Assembly: GCA_029959085.1 (NCBI GenBank)
Contig: JARWIR010000018.1
Span: 3,224,001 to 3,288,000, forward strand
From: Nemophila menziesii
Taxonomy: Eukaryota; Streptophyta; Magnoliopsida; Boraginales; Hydrophyllaceae
DNA: 64,000 nucleotides
Reading direction: 5' to 3'
Positions 11,605 through 23,370 of this stretch are shown here, one piece after another. A program made the position numbers and the translations under genes. Under the pieces are notes generated by a model. It was not told where the DNA came from, made no database searches, and saw only the letters and a program-made list of their open reading frames with translations. The number at the start of each line of letters is the position of its first letter. Positions within the stretch are counted from its first letter, which is position 1.

Positions 11605-11618
11605 AAAAAGGGGGAGAT
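11605..11618 (+). other. Polypurine tract of the copia-type element
   Basis: AAAAAGGGGGAGAT lies directly before the TGTTGG start of the 3' LTR. Confidence 0.9.
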
Positions 11619-13023
11619 TGTTGGCATATAGCCTCCCTTAATAGGTTGTTTTAATGTGACAAATCCTCTTGTGTTTAGTGTGCTAATTATTCTTGTTATA
11701 CATATTTTATCTTGCACTCTAATTCATCAAAAGCACATTCTTTATCATTTAGATCAAAGCTTTATTGTTTTATCTTAAGAAACTAATTCTCATACAAATA
11801 CCTTTAACCTTATCTTTGTGTACATTGAGAATTAGCTTTAGTGATCAACTACAAAGTTTATTAGAATGATGTTCTCTACAACTCTCGTGAAGAAAGTTTT
11901 CTGATCCGAGCATCGTAGTAAAAGATATACTCATTAAAAGGTGTTTTAGACCTTTGGCGCGGTACACCGGACCTTGGGTGCGGTACACCGCAGATGTGCG
12001 GACCAGGGCACGGAGCATGGCTAGCCCGGGACTAGAAAATGAGCAATAAGCGAAAGTCGGCGCGGTGCACCTCACCAACCCCGCGGTGCACCGCAAGTTA
12101 GGGTTTCCTGCAGCAAAATGAAGACAAAAGGAATATATCCGTTGGGGATATTAATATATCCGTTGGAGACAAATCTTATGACCGTTGGGAGCATTTTGCA
12201 GCTATAAATTAAAGGTCTTTCAAGGCTACAATCACACCTTCAACCCATATACATTAAGGGGGTATATTGTTATCATCCAAGAAGGTGTCAAGAGCTATAA
12301 TTGTCATATCTACTCATTCAAGGAGTAAATCAAAGGAGCTTCAAAGTTATTATCAACTCAAGAGAAGTTTTAAGCTTATAGTTATATCATCTCTTTAGGA
12401 GTTCATTAGCAAAGTTGTTTCACCCTTTAAACAATTTGTATTTATCCTCTTAAGTCTAGTTCTTGTAATAGATAGGTTAAGAGAGAATTTGAGTATCGGG
12501 AGTATACTCGGTATCCTAGTGTTGTGATTACACAAGAGTTTCCTTCGTGGTTTCGAAGAGGTTGTCCTTCGTGTTATCGAAGAGGTTGTAAGGGTTATTG
12601 AGTTCTCGACCCGGTTAAGAGAGACACGGGAGCTTAGTGAAAAGCTTGAAATCCTAAGGAGGCTTCCTTAGGTAGTGGATGTAGGGAAACCGAACCACTA
12701 TAAATCGTGTGTATCTTTCTATCCCTACTCTATTTACTTTCCGCACTTTATATGTTTGATAATATGCTAGCATGAATATTGTGATATTGATTATCTAGTT
12801 TATCTAACATATTGTCATCTAGAGTAGTAAGAGATTAGAAACTCGTTTTACTTGTATCACTTATATATCGAACCTCTTAGCTTATCCATTGTATGATCCC
12901 TAAGGAGTTTGATATATTAGTTGACTTAGAAGTTTCTTTCTTAAACTTATAATTGTCCAAAAGATTTTTAATTAGGCATTAATCTTATTAGTAATCCTAT
13001 TCACCCCCCCTCTAGGACTTTCA
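11619..13023 (+). repeat. 3' LTR of the copia-type element
   Basis: It has the same length (1405 bp) as the 5' LTR and about five substitutions by eye. It contains the palindrome pairs at 11959-12094 and a TATA box at 12203-12210. It ends in TTTCA followed by the ATCAA target duplicate. Confidence 0.93.
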
Positions 13024-13028
13024 ATCAA

Positions 13029-14056
13029 GACCCTAACTCAAAACTTTGTCCTCCCGACAAATAAAAAGAAATAGCAATGGGGAAGTCTCAAAGATATCAG
13101 TTGAGGTAAATAAGCAAGGGAGAAGGAGAATGTACAAAATAGTCCTAAATCAACTACCTAGTGAGTTTCATGTAATAATATTCACAAACTAATTAATATA
13201 TATATTTACATTTATCACACAAACACTAAACATAACTTAAATTAAAATTTAGATTAGTTTCGCAATGCACGAATGAGAGGTTCTTTTCTTAGTTTATATG
13301 GAGGCTATAGAGTTTTCATTGATACTAAATAGTCTCTAATAGTCCATCTAACTACTCTCTAAAGGTTAAATCCTTCCTGAATCACATAGTTAAGAATCAT
13401 AAGGTCTTTTATGGTTGTAATGTAGGCTTAGGGATGGTATGATCATATATTTGGATAATTTAGAGTGAGATTTTGGTTCTCTCCTCACTAGCGATCAATG
13501 AGCCTCCCTAGGCTTGAGTTACTCTCATAAAGTTTACTCACTCAACCTAACTTTGATGCACTATTTCGCATCCCCAATAACCAATACACAACCCAATATG
13601 AATACATAATAATTATTCCACTTTGCCAGTCTAGATGTATATACGTTTCTCTTGCAAGTTAGCTATGACTCTCTTTTTTATGTGAGAAGTCATGCTACTG
13701 TGCTTCCACATTTTTCTTTTTTTCACTATATATATTTTTCTTTTCAAATCTTTTTTCTCTTACACCGGCAAAGGGTTACATTGTAAAACAAGTGAATCAT
13801 CACATAGCACAAATACATAGCTCAAAACCCACCCAATAATGTTTCCCATAATCTTTCATACCACCCCAAACTCAAGATCTTAAAACAAGTGTCAAAGCAT
13901 CGAAATTCGAGTGCGAGTCATATGGAAATATTCCTATAATCTAAGGGGTATGGCTTGTAACGTGGCTAATAAAAGTTTGTAGAAAGGCTAGGAGGGGGAT
14001 GAGATGGATAATATAACAATTATAATGGAAAGAAAGCTAAAAAAGGCACAGAGGGT
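13029..14056 (-). mobile_element. 3' noncoding region of Athila-like element E0 (minus strand)
   Basis: It reads as the reverse of the stretch between ORF3 and the 3' LTR in the other elements and is closest to E4 (49290-49940). It has the PPT complement (ACCCTAACTCAAAA), the AGAGAACCAAAATCTC block, CTTTGCCAG at 13621 facing CCGGCAAAG at 13765, and a CACCCCAAACTCAAG PPT-like motif near 13863. No ORF3, pol or gag of this element follows. LTR X begins at 14057 instead, so the rest was deleted or lies outside the window. Confidence 0.7.
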
Positions 14057-14288
14057 TGGTGGGTCCTGGGGTGTTATAAAATAATTCGATAAAAATATAG
14101 GATCCACAAATCGCAAGTGCACGGTTCTCCAAGTAATACTCCGATAAATTGGGTTTCGTTCACAGGGACGGATAGTTATAACACAAGTATTAATCAAATA
14201 GTAGGAATAATTGTAAAACAGAAAAAATAAATGATAAGATTTTTGTTTGGGTTTTCTAAAAACTAAAGTTGCAATAAAATAAAGTACT
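14057..14288 (-). repeat. LTR X, left piece (minus strand)
   Basis: It starts TGGTGGGTCCTGGGGTGTT, like the inverted LTR ends at 31475 and 44402, and holds the CGCAAGTGCACGGTTCTCCAAG and TTCGTTCACAGGGACGG blocks of the U5 side. It stops abruptly where the E1 gag sequence begins. The same LTR seems to continue at 24959-25082 and 63946-64000. Confidence 0.65.
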
Positions 14289-14289
14289 A

Positions 14290-15875
14290 GATGTTCCGAG
14301 GTTCCGTCCAGATTCGGGTATGTTAGCTCAATTCCAAAGTTTTGGAAACTTTCGTGGCAAAGCTGGAGAAGATCCCCTCCGAGCAGTACAGAAATTCAAG
14401 CAGATATGTGATTCTTACATCACACAAGGAGTTTCAAAGGAACAAATGTATTTTGCTGAAAGTTTCGATTTTTCGTTATTGATGGAGCGAGTGAATGGCA
14501 GGATACACAAGATCCTACGAAGATAACAAATTGGGATCAACTAGAAACTGCTTTCTTTGACAGGTATTACCCAAGTAACATGCGGTTAGAGGATCAACTT
14601 GAATTAACTCAGTTCCATCAAGAATATGATGAAACTTTGGGTAAAAGCTGGACAAGATTTCAGATGTGCTTACGTAGAGTTCCCGATCATGACCTTTCAG
14701 AACAACAACAACTAAAATTTTTATACAAGGGTCTTGATGGGACTTCAAGAAAAGACTTAGATTTGCTATGTGGTGCTGGGTTTTTACAAGTTCAACCTGC
14801 TCATGCGAAACTCATCCTAGAGAGAACGGTAAAAAATGAAGTCGGATGGAATTCAGTAAGAACCCAAGTTAAAGGAGTGAATAAAATTAATATCGAAGAA
14901 AAGTTCGCTACCCTTGAGAACAAGATTCAAACCACCATAGAGCAACAATTAAAACAGGTCACTTTAGCTGTAAAAGAAGGATTTTTGGGTAAGAAGGTAG
15001 CTGTGCAAGCTACACAAGAAGTTTATATGTGTTCGTATTATGGTATGAATGATCATGACGAGGAGAGCTGTCCGAATAATCAAGAGCCTGTGATGTTTGT
15101 CTCCAACAGAGGAAATTTTAATTCAAGTGGTAATGGATATCAACCTAATAGAAACCATCATGGGTTTCAATACTCAAATCCTAATGGGGCAGCCAATCCG
15201 ACATATGCGTATCAGCCGCGTCCCCAAGGTAACAACTTCAATCCAAGACCACATAATAATTATCAAGGAGGACAGAATCAAGGAAACTATGCGCAAAGAC
15301 AAGCTCCTCAAGAAACTTACAATGAAACTATGAACCAAAAAGCCTTACCTGCCCATCCACAAGAAGGTGTGGTTACCCTTCAGAAAACCGTTGAAAGCCT
15401 AATTGCTCTCCAGACGCAAGCTATGCAAAATCAACAAGCGTCTGACGCAAGTGTCAAACTATTACAGAACCAAATGGATCAATTCGCAAAACATCTTAAT
15501 CAACGTCCACAAGGGCAACTCCCTAGTGACACAAAAAATCCGAGACAACATGAAGATTGCAAAGCTGTTACTCTCAGAAGTTGTAATAACCTCCCTCCAC
15601 CTAGTTTTCCTATTATGAAAGAGAAAGAAGTTCCAAGAAAATAAAAGGATGTGGGTGAGAAAGAAAAAGATGTTGAGGTTGAAGAAATAGAGAGGCCGAG
15701 TGAAATTCCAAAGAAGAAAGATGATGTTATGAGTAATCGCCCTCCTCCACCATTTCCATCTCGAGTTCAGAAAAAGGGTGATTTGGCCGATTTTCAGAAG
15801 TTCTTTAATAGAGTGAGAGGCCTTAGTATTAACATTCCGTTGTTAAAGCTATCCGAGATATTCCCAAGTACATGA
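14290..15875 (+). pseudogene. E1 gag, N-terminally truncated and broken
   Basis: Gag would form the virus-like particle that packages element RNA. The retrotransposon-gag block is visible as GEDPLRAVQKFKQICDSY (14368 onward) and TLGKSWTRFQMCL (14634 onward). The knuckle reads CSYYGMNDHDEESC (about 15030), with Tyr where the second Cys should be. A Q/N/P-rich linker follows. Damage includes a frameshift near 14455-14475, a TAG/TAA break around 14524, a TAA at 15642-15644 and a frameshift near 15850. E3 keeps the matching sequence, which makes the breaks clear. Confidence 0.85.
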
Positions 15876-15889
15876 TATTTTTGAAGAGA

Positions 15890-16210
15890 GCCCTCACTAA
15901 CAAAAGGCCATACTGAAATAATGAGATGATTGGTCTTCCTGAAGAATGTAGTGCTATTTGTCAAAGTAAATTGCCTCCAAAGTTACTTGATCCTGGGAGT
16001 TTCACAATTTCGATATCGATTGGAGAAGAATGGAAAGGTAAAGCACTATGTGATTTGGGTGCGAGCATCAATCTGATGCCCAAATATATCTTTGATAAGC
16101 TAAAAATTGGAGAAGCAAGACCTACTTCTATGGTCTTGCAAATGGCGGACAGATCTCTTGCACATCCAGAAGGCCGAATTGAAGATGCCCTTGTTAAGGC
16201 AGGTCGTTAG
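15890..16210 (+). pseudogene. E1 aspartic protease, frameshifted
   Basis: The retropepsin active site appears as CDLGASINLMPK (near 16049-16084), with flanking PGSFTI and VLQMADRSLAHPEG blocks. The frame ends at a TAG (16208) because one or two bases are missing relative to E3 at about 16203. The domain's C-terminal part resumes in the next frame, as the start of the long Pol ORF. Confidence 0.85.
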
Positions 16211-16269
16211 TATTTCCTGTTGATTTCGTTATACTTGAATACGACGCGGATAGGAATGTCCCCATTGTT

Positions 16270-19200
16270 TTGGGAAGACCATTCCTAGCCATGGGGCGTA
16301 CATTGATTGATGTAGAAAACGGCGAATTGACGATGAGAATCCAAGACGAGGAAGTCAAATTTAATGTGTTCCGAGCTATGAAGTTTCCAGATTCTCAAGA
16401 AGATTGCTTTCGAATGGATGTAGTTGAGCAGGCATCACAAGAGGTATTTGATTGTTTTAATTATGATGATATCTTGCAGGCCGCTTTAACACTAGACCTA
16501 CCAGAGATGATGGAAGAGCTTGCCGAAACAGTGGCAGCTCTTAATTATGAGAATCTAAAGTATAGGCGTCTTGCCTATGAACCTATAAGAGAACCGGGGG
16601 AGATTATTCCTAAAAATAAGCCTTCAATTGAATCCCCCCCGGAATTGGAAGAAAATCCATTACCAGCACACTTGAGGTATGCGTATTTAGGTACTAATGA
16701 AACTTTACCTGTTATTGTTTCAGCAAATTTAACAGGTCCTCAAGAAGATAAACTATTGCGTGTGTTAAGAGCCAACAAAGAGGCAATAAGTTGGACAATT
16801 GCTGACATCAAAGGCATTAGTTCCTTCTATTGTCAACACAAAATCATACTTGAAGACGATAACGCACGCTCAGTTGAAGGTCAAAGAAGATTAATGCCCG
16901 CTATGAAGGAAGTCGTGAAGAAGGAAGTTATCAAGCTTTTAGACGCTGGGATTATTTATCCCATCTCGAGTAGTGAATGGGTGAGCCCAGTTCAGTGTGT
17001 ACCAAACAAAGGAGGAATCACAACAATTCTTAATGATCAAAATGAAGCAATTCCTTCAAGAACGGTAGTTGGTTGGAGAGTTTGTATGGATTATCGTAAA
17101 CTGAACAAGGCCACCAGAAAGGATCATTTTCCACTTCCTTTTATTGATCAAATGTTAGATAAATTGGCGGGTCGAGAATATTACTGTTTCTTAGATGGTT
17201 ATTCTGGGTATAATCAGATTTACGTGGCTCCAGAAGATCAACATAAGACAACATTTACATGCCCCTTTGGTACTTTTGCATATCGCAGAATGCCATTTGG
17301 GTTGTGTAATGCACCTGCTACCTTTAAAAGATGTATGATGGCCATCTTCTGGGATATGATCGATAACTTTCTTGAAGTTTTTATGGACGATTTCTCCGTG
17401 TTTGGTGATGATTTCGATAGATGTTTAGATAACTTGGAGAAAGTTTTAATCAGATGCAAGGAAACAGATTTGGTTTTAAACTGGGAGAAGTGTCATTTCA
17501 TGGTTCGCGAAGGTATAGTTCTGGGTCACAAGGTTTCAAGTGCTGGATTAGAGGTTGATAGAGCAAAGATAGAGGTAATTAAAACTCTTCCCCCTCCTGT
17601 TTCTGTTAAATGGGTAAGAAGTTTTCTTGGCCATGCTGGCTTTTATAGGCGATTTATTAAAGACTTTTCTAAGATTGCTAAACCGCTATGCAGCTTACTT
17701 GAAAAGGATTCCAAATTCCTTTTTGATGAAGCTTGCTTAGCGGCATTTCAAGCAATCAAAGAAAAGCTTATTTCTGCTCCTATAGTATTACCTCCAGATT
17801 GGAGTTTACCTTTTGAAGTTATGTGTGATGCGAGTGATTTATGTAGTGGAGCTGTATTGGGACAGAGAAAAGATAAGATATTTCATTCGATATATTATGC
17901 TAGTAAAATTTTTAATGGTGCTCAAGTTAATTATATATTTACAAAGAAAGAATTATTAGCAGTTGTGTATTCATTCGATAAGTTTCGCTCTTATCTTCTT
18001 GGAGCAAAAGTTATTGTTTATACAGATCACTCAGCGATTAGATATCTTATGGAAAAGAAGGATGCTAAACCACGGTTAATCAGATGGGTTTTATTGCTTC
18101 AAGAATTCGATTTAGAGATTAAGGATATAAAGGGTTGTGAGAATCAGGTTTCAGATCATCTATCGCATCTTGAAGGTTCAAAGATGAATGGTGGTACTGA
18201 AGTAGTTAGAGAAGAGTTTCATGACGAGAATTTGTTTGTTGTTCATGATTATGAAGCCCCTTGGTATGTAGATATTGCGAATTTAGTTTTGAGTGGTTCT
18301 TTTCCTGAAGGATCCACTTATCAAGAAAGGAAGAGGTTAGCCCATCGTGCTAGACAATTCTTTTGGGAGGATCCCTTCCTCTACAAAGTGTGTGCTGACC
18401 AAATGATAAGAAGATGTGTAGCCAAGGAGGAAACAGAAGCGATTATAGCTGGGTGTCATGATTCTCTCTACGGAGGACATTTCAAGGGAGATAGAACTGC
18501 TGCTAAAGTATCCCAATCAGGTTTTTACTGGCCTTCTCTTGTAAAAGATTGTCATGATTATGTGAAGAAATGTGCGAGATGCCAGTTTACCGGAAACATA
18601 TCCAAGAGGGATGAGATGCCACGTAGTAATGTGTTAGAAGTTGAAATATTCGATGTTTGGGGTATAGATTTCATGGGTCCCTTCGGTCCTTCAAATGGTA
18701 ACCTCTACATCTTATTAGCTGTTGATTACGTGTCTAAATGGGTAGAAGCTGTGGCTTTACTAACCAATGATTCACGAGTGGTGATTAAGTTCTTGAAATC
18801 ACATATTTTCACTAGACATGGTACACCTAGAGTGATTATTAGCGATGGAGGATCTCATTTCGTTAATAAATATTTGAAGGCTGTTCTAGAAAAGTATGGA
18901 GTAAGACACCGTGTATCTACTGCATATCATCCACAATCCAATGGTCAAGCTGAAGTATCGAATCGTGAAGTAAAATCAATCCTAGAGAAGACTTTTGGTC
19001 CTACAAGAAAAGATTGGTCAATGAAGTTAGATGATGCATTGTGGGCCTATCGGACTGCGTTTAAGACTCCAGTTGGTGCATCTCCGTATCGTATGGTGTA
19101 TGGTAAGGCTTGTCACTTACCTCTTGAGCTTGAAATGGGTGCCTATTGGGCAATTGCGCAGTTGAACTTAGATCCTACCTTAGCCGGAGAGAATCGTATG

Positions 19201-19566
19201 ATGAAGCTTAATGAACTTGACGAATTCCGATTGAATGCCTATGAAAATGCTAAACTTTACAAAGAAAACAAGAAGAAATGGCATGACAATCGGATTCGTG
19301 TAAAGAACTTTGAAGTGGGACAAAAAGTATTGAAGTATAATTCAAAGTTCAGTAATTATCCGAGTAAGTTAAGGTCTAAGTGGTCGGGTCCATTCATTGT
19401 GACCAAAGTTACACCTCATGGGGCGATAGAAATAGAACATCCGCTCGAGAACCGCACCTTCATGGTGAACGGTCATCGTTTAAAGATATACCATGGAGGT
19501 GAAGATACCAACCGCTTGGAAGATCCACATCCCGGGGAGGTCATGTATCTCCTCGAGACTCCTTAG
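16270..19566 (+). CDS. E1 Pol: protease end, RT, RNase H, integrase (1098 aa open)
   Basis: It reverse-transcribes and integrates the element. Residues 1-40 are the protease end ([20 protein letters not shown]). RT follows, with [20 protein letters not shown] and the FMDD catalytic box at residues 371-374. RNase H starts around MCDAS (Asp520) with TDHSAIRYL later. Integrase has the zinc-binding residues H730, H737, C768 and C771 and the catalytic D800, D859 and E895, i.e. D,D-35-E spacing. The C-terminus has [18 protein letters not shown]. The strong match to Athila-type Pol and the lack of a chromodomain fit that lineage. The frame is open, but the frameshifted protease and gag upstream make the element as a whole defective. 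Confidence 0.92.
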   Translation: MGRPFLAMGRTLIDVENGELTMRIQDEEVKFNVFRAMKFPDSQEDCFRMDVVEQASQEVFDCFNYDDILQAALTLDLPEMMEELAETVAALNYENLKYRRLAYEPIREPGEIIPKNKPSIESPPELEENPLPAHLRYAYLGTNETLPVIVSANLTGPQEDKLLRVLRANKEAISWTIADIKGISSFYCQHKIILEDDNARSVEGQRRLMPAMKEVVKKEVIKLLDAGIIYPISSSEWVSPVQCVPNKGGITTILNDQNEAIPSRTVVGWRVCMDYRKLNKATRKDHFPLPFIDQMLDKLAGREYYCFLDGYSGYNQIYVAPEDQHKTTFTCPFGTFAYRRMPFGLCNAPATFKRCMMAIFWDMIDNFLEVFMDDFSVFGDDFDRCLDNLEKVLIRCKETDLVLNWEKCHFMVREGIVLGHKVSSAGLEVDRAKIEVIKTLPPPVSVKWVRSFLGHAGFYRRFIKDFSKIAKPLCSLLEKDSKFLFDEACLAAFQAIKEKLISAPIVLPPDWSLPFEVMCDASDLCSGAVLGQRKDKIFHSIYYASKIFNGAQVNYIFTKKELLAVVYSFDKFRSYLLGAKVIVYTDHSAIRYLMEKKDAKPRLIRWVLLLQEFDLEIKDIKGCENQVSDHLSHLEGSKMNGGTEVVREEFHDENLFVVHDYEAPWYVDIANLVLSGSFPEGSTYQERKRLAHRARQFFWEDPFLYKVCADQMIRRCVAKEETEAIIAGCHDSLYGGHFKGDRTAAKVSQSGFYWPSLVKDCHDYVKKCARCQFTGNISKRDEMPRSNVLEVEIFDVWGIDFMGPFGPSNGNLYILLAVDYVSKWVEAVALLTNDSRVVIKFLKSHIFTRHGTPRVIISDGGSHFVNKYLKAVLEKYGVRHRVSTAYHPQSNGQAEVSNREVKSILEKTFGPTRKDWSMKLDDALWAYRTAFKTPVGASPYRMVYGKACHLPLELEMGAYWAIAQLNLDPTLAGENRMMKLNELDEFRLNAYENAKLYKENKKKWHDNRIRVKNFEVGQKVLKYNSKFSNYPSKLRSKWSGPFIVTKVTPHGAIEIEHPLENRTFMVNGHRLKIYHGGEDTNRLEDPHPGEVMYLLETP

Positions 19567-19783
19567 AAGCGTGAGGTAACCCGTCGAGCTTAAGGGCGTT
19601 AAACAAAAGCCAATTCGTTGTATGTTAGTTAAGATTTTATTTTTCGTAGTGTAAACTAGTTTGATTTTTGTAAATTTAGTGTTTATTATTAAGAAATGAG
19701 GAAGGGTAGTTGTTTTTGATGAATTCGGGGGTAAAAAGGTCGTGAGTTTGGGGTCGAAAGGGCAAAAAGAGAAGAAAAATAGG
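19567..19783 (+). other. E1 spacer between integrase and palindrome array
   Basis: This short noncoding stretch carries the first PPT-like motif, GTGAGTTTGGGGTCGAAAGG, at about 19742. The matching position in E3 is 38440-38454 and in E2 46662-46675. Confidence 0.6.
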
Positions 19784-20214
19784 TGGTGTTCCAGGGGCAA
19801 ACCGGGAACCCGGTTTCGAGAGCTAAAATTTCCGAGGTTCTGACCTAGCGTTTTGGGTCCCATCGAGTTGCTGCGTCACCATTCGCGCCATCGACGGAAA
19901 CCGGGATCCCGGTTTCGCACAAACCGGGTACCCGGTTTTGGCGCTGTAAATTTTCCAACTTTCTGACCCAGCGTTTCCACTCCAGCCTTCTGCTGCGTCT
20001 TGGTCCGCGTCTTCACTCGCGCCGTCGACACGAACCGGGCCCCTGGTTTCACCAAAACCGGGTACACGGTTTCGAAGGGAAAAAGTTCTAACCCAGCATC
20101 TTGGGGTCCAGCCAAAATCTGCGTTTTGCGGTAAAAAAAAATTCAATTAAGTAATTTTCCGCGCCGACACAGCGGAACCGGGTACCCGGATTTCAAAAAC
20201 CAGGAACCCGGTTT
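19784..20214. promoter_or_regulatory. E1 paired-palindrome array (4 units)
   Basis: Palindromes of the form AAACCGGGNNCCCGGTTT come in pairs. The cores start at about 19784 (degenerate) and 19802, 19901 and 19924, 20035 and 20058, and 20178 and 20200. The 18-mers at 19898-19915 (AT centre) and 19921-19938 (TA centre) are perfect palindromes. The others have one or a few mismatches. Within-pair distance is 22-23 bp for pairs 2-4, and the pair period is about 122-143 bp. The array lies between integrase and ORF3. Flanks such as GCTGCGTCACCATTCGCGCC (about 19870) are nearly the same in E3, although E3's palindromes differ. Confidence 0.8.
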
Positions 20215-20601
20215 TCACGCTGTGATAGGCGGTTTTGTGCTTTTTAACCTAGTTTCTTTAGCCTCTTCTGCAAGTTTTTACCTAAAACGCACCCACACAC
20301 TTCCCACCTCCGAAAATCATTAAAACCTTTAAATATCATCAAATCCTACCCTCTTTCACCACAAAAACACAAGATCAACTCACTTCCTCTCCAAAATATC
20401 ATCAAATCCTTAGTTTTTCCCCAAGATTTTTCTTCACCCAATCCTTAAATTAAACCCAATTCTTTCTTCTCCCACACAAATTAAACATTACCCATCTCAT
20501 ATTCCACCTTATTCTTCAATTCCTAAGCCTCAAAACGTCAAAGTTCTAAACTTTTCTCTAGTTTCTCACTATTTGAAGTTTTGAGTTTGGGGTGGAAAGA
20601 G
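20215..20601 (+). other. E1 putative ORF3 leader
   Basis: This C/T-rich, CAC/ATCA-rich noncoding leader holds TTTTTAACCTAGTTTCTTTAGCC at 20240-20263, shared in part with the same place in E3. The second PPT-like motif, TTGAGTTTGGGGTGG, lies at 20581-20595, just before the ORF3 ATG. Confidence 0.5.
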
Positions 20602-21921
20602 ATGACCAATAGAACCGGTGATTTCCGAAGAACTGCTCCTAGAAAGAAGATCACCATTGGTGGTACTCAAGAACAAGCTATTGAGATTCCTGATTCGCGT
20701 TCTAAACGCAAGATTGAAGAGGTTAAGCTTGCTCACAAGAGAAAAGAAATCATAGGTCAGAAGAGAAGATTAATTGATGAACCAGAAAGTGAAGAAGAAC
20801 ATGAAGATGAGATTGAGAAGGAAATTGAGGATGAAACAGAACAAGAAGTTCCGGAAGTACCAGTTCAACAGAACCCCCCGCGAAAGAAGATGTGGGCCCG
20901 TAAGCCAAAGAGGGTTTATACTTCTTGGAATGATCAGGTTCGTGAAAAAATTGAATTTTTGAAGTTTGGTTAGGAGATGGATTTTCATAAGGGTATTATG
21001 AGTAGTGCTCACAAAGATTATGCTGTGGCTTGTGACAAGTTTGGTTGGAAAGAACTGCGAGAAAGGAAGCTTGAGTTTATTCCTACTTTTGTGCGAGAAT
21101 TTTATGAAGGTTTATCTATTTGCCGTGAGGCAATTGAAATTCGCAAAAAGGTAATTCCTTTCTCTATTGAACTTATTCGGAAATCTTTGAAGTTACCCAA
21201 CTTTACTGGGTTATGTCCGTTCCAAGAATCCCTTAATGATCCATCCTTTGATTATGAATCCCTTTGGGGAACTGTGCTTATTAATGGGGCTAGCCTAATT
21301 CCAGAAGGAGAAAGGTATCTTGGACAGTTTTATAGCAGTAATTTGACACCTCGTGCGAAGGTTTGGTCTCGTTTCATAATCCCTACTTTCTTTGGAATTA
21401 AACACACATCCGAGTTGAAGAAGGAACATATACTTTTTATCAAGTGTGTTATGGAGGAGAAACCGATGAACGTTGCCAAAATTATTTATGACACCATCAT
21501 GGAATTCGCGAGAGCTCCAATGAAACAACAAAATCTCAAGTTTCCTTGTACCATCACTACTTTGTGCCTAGACGCAAAAATTCCGTGTAGGAACGCAGAT
21601 ATTGACAATGTTTCAGTTGGAGTGAGCATGGCATTGAGTACGATCCAGAATCTCCATGACGAAGCAACACGAGCTACGAAGACTACTAGAGTACCTCCAT
21701 CAAAGAAAGCAAAGTCTGTTCCTGAGTTGGAATTGAAAATTAGGGTGTTGGAAGAGAATCAAGAGAAGATGATTGCTACCTTAGGAAACGTTACAAGAGA
21801 GCTGGACCTTATTCGCAATTTAATCCTTGGCGTGAACACACTTCAAAATGCGGTTTATAATGTTCTCACGCAAGATAAGGGTCCAGAACGCAACACCGGT
21901 AACCAGCCACACGCTGGTTAA
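20602..21921 (+). pseudogene. E1 ORF3 (plant-transposon-protein domain), one nonsense codon
   Basis: The start is set at MTNRTGDF because MT(N/Q)RT is conserved at this point in all four elements. A basic N-terminus is followed by an acidic Glu-rich stretch (about codons 55-85) and then KRVYTSWNDQVREKIEFLKFG. A TAG at 20971-20973 replaces the Glu codon seen in E3. The frame then stays open to 21921 through WKELRERKLEFIPTFVREF and IPFSIELIRKSLKLP. A C-terminal heptad-like segment (LELKIRVLEENQEKMIATLG) suggests a coiled coil. The central part resembles the putative plant transposon protein domain (Pfam Transposase_32) often met in Athila-type elements. Its function is unknown. Some authors call this position env-like, but I see no signal peptide or membrane span. 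Confidence 0.8.
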
Positions 21922-21981
21922 GATACGTTTTCTAATCCTTCCTTTTTAGTATAGATTAGTTTACTTGCTTTGAGTCTTTTC

Positions 21982-22001
21982 GAGTCGTGGGGACACGTCT
22001 C
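21982..22001 (+). other. E1 conserved hairpin after ORF3
   Basis: GAGTCGTGGGGACACGTCTC is an 8-bp stem with a GGGA loop and one mismatch. It is the counterpart of the perfect hairpins in E2 and E3. A PPT-like TGAGTTTGGGGTGG follows at 22007. Confidence 0.75.
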
Positions 22002-22759
22002 ATTTTTGAGTTTGGGGTGGGGTTCGTTGCCTCATCCCAGTTTTTATGTGTTATTTGTTTTATTTGCTTTCAATAAAAGAATTTTCGGAGTTGCGTTTGA
22101 CTGTAGAAAATTTTAAATATCCCTTTAAGCATACTTTTGATGAATCTATGATAATAAATAGTGGACTTTAGGGATTTATATAAAACGCATTTAGAATTGC
22201 ATGCAAACATAGGTAATTGATAGGAAAAATTAATGAACAATGCAAATGAAGTAAGCTTGTACTTAAGGAATATGTTTGGTGTGTAGAACGTGAAATCCTA
22301 ATTAGTAGAGAACGCACCTAGATATGAACTAAAGACGAGCTATGTACATAGGAAAATGATAGGGGCAGTTCTTTGTTAGCCATTTGTGACCTTTTTAGCC
22401 TTCTATCCCTTGTATTAATTATTATCCGTCTTAGCCCACTTTGAGCCTTTAGCCTTTTCTTTTGTAGCCACAATATAAGCCATTATCCCTTAGATTATTA
22501 GGCATGACCATAAGACCCTCACTTGAATCACAATCCCGAGACATGTCTCGAGCTTGAGTTTGGGGTGGTGGGTCCACTTATGGGGAATTTATTGGGTAGA
22601 GATTAATGTGCTTTGTATTGTAGCACAATTGCAGATAATATATACTTGTAACCCTTTGCCGGGAATGAGAAAAAATGAAAAAGAAAGAAAAAATAAAAAT
22701 TCGAAAATCCAATACAGTAGAAACCGGGAACCCGGTTTGCAACTGTACAAAAAAAAAAG

Positions 22760-22790
<31 letters not shown>

Positions 22791-23370
22791 GAAAAATATG
22801 AAAGAATAAACATCCGGCAAAGTGGAATTTTCTGAAAAATCATCTTAGTTGTAATGGGTAGACATGGGACGCTAAATTGTTGCGTGAATGGGTGAGTGAG
22901 AACATTTTTTAGCGTAAACTCAAGCTCGAGGACATTGTTGATGGTAAGTGAGGAGAGAGCCAAAAGCTCACTTCAAATTTACCAAATATACATCCACACC
23001 GTCCTTAAGCCAATATTAAAACCATAAAGACCTCGTGATTCCTAAGTGCATAGTGAATTTATGATTCTGTTAATAGGAAATATACTAGGTGGAGCGTTCA
23101 AAATGATTTAGGATTGAGGAACACCCTATTGCCATCATACATAGATGAGTACAAGTGTAATCTTCAAGCATTGCGACTTTAATTTTATGATTGAGATTAT
23201 TTGTGTTTGATTTTGCATTATAGATGTATGTGTATATTAGTTTCTAGAGTTTGCTCTATGAGATTTATCTTGAGAATTGCTTTAGGTGTATTTGCTAGCT
23301 TCTATTTGTTCTTATGTTTACTTCTACCCCTTTGTTTTGTTTTGTTTTACTTTGTCGGGACGACAAAGGT
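22002..23370 (+). other. E1 3' noncoding region
   Basis: No gene is supported. It holds PPT-like motifs at 22007-22020 and 22554-22570. The inverted repeat CTTTGCCGG (22654-22662) and CCGGCAAAG (22814-22822) brackets an A/G-rich tract. A lone AAACCGGGAACCCGGTTT lies at 22721-22738, identical to the array copy at 19799. The GGAGAGAGCCAAAAGCTCACTT block is common to E2, E3 and E4. Confidence 0.65.

Larger units (their letters stand above)
7721..13023 (+). mobile_element. Ty1/copia-type LTR element, complete ends but no gag-pol (LARD-like)
   Basis: Two 1405-bp LTRs flank a 2.5-kb interior. The 5-bp target duplication ATCAA (7716-7720 and 13024-13028) is intact. The PBS TGGTATCAGAGC pairs with initiator tRNA-Met, as in copia elements. 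The PPT AAAAAGGGGGAGAT abuts the 3' LTR. By eye the LTRs differ at only about five positions, so insertion is recent. The interior lacks protease, integrase and RT and keeps only a scrap of a gag start. It must have been moved by another element's proteins. It landed exactly at the LTR/PPT border of E0. Confidence 0.92.

Noticed and set aside
19784..20214. CRISPR-like array
   Set aside because: The palindromes recur at regular spacing, but the genome is eukaryotic, repeats are paired and imperfect, spacers are themselves related, and no cas genes exist.
22554..22963. Lys/Glu-rich and Phe-rich frames around 22.6-22.9 kb
   Set aside because: They arise from the A/G low-complexity tract of the E1 3' noncoding region on either strand.
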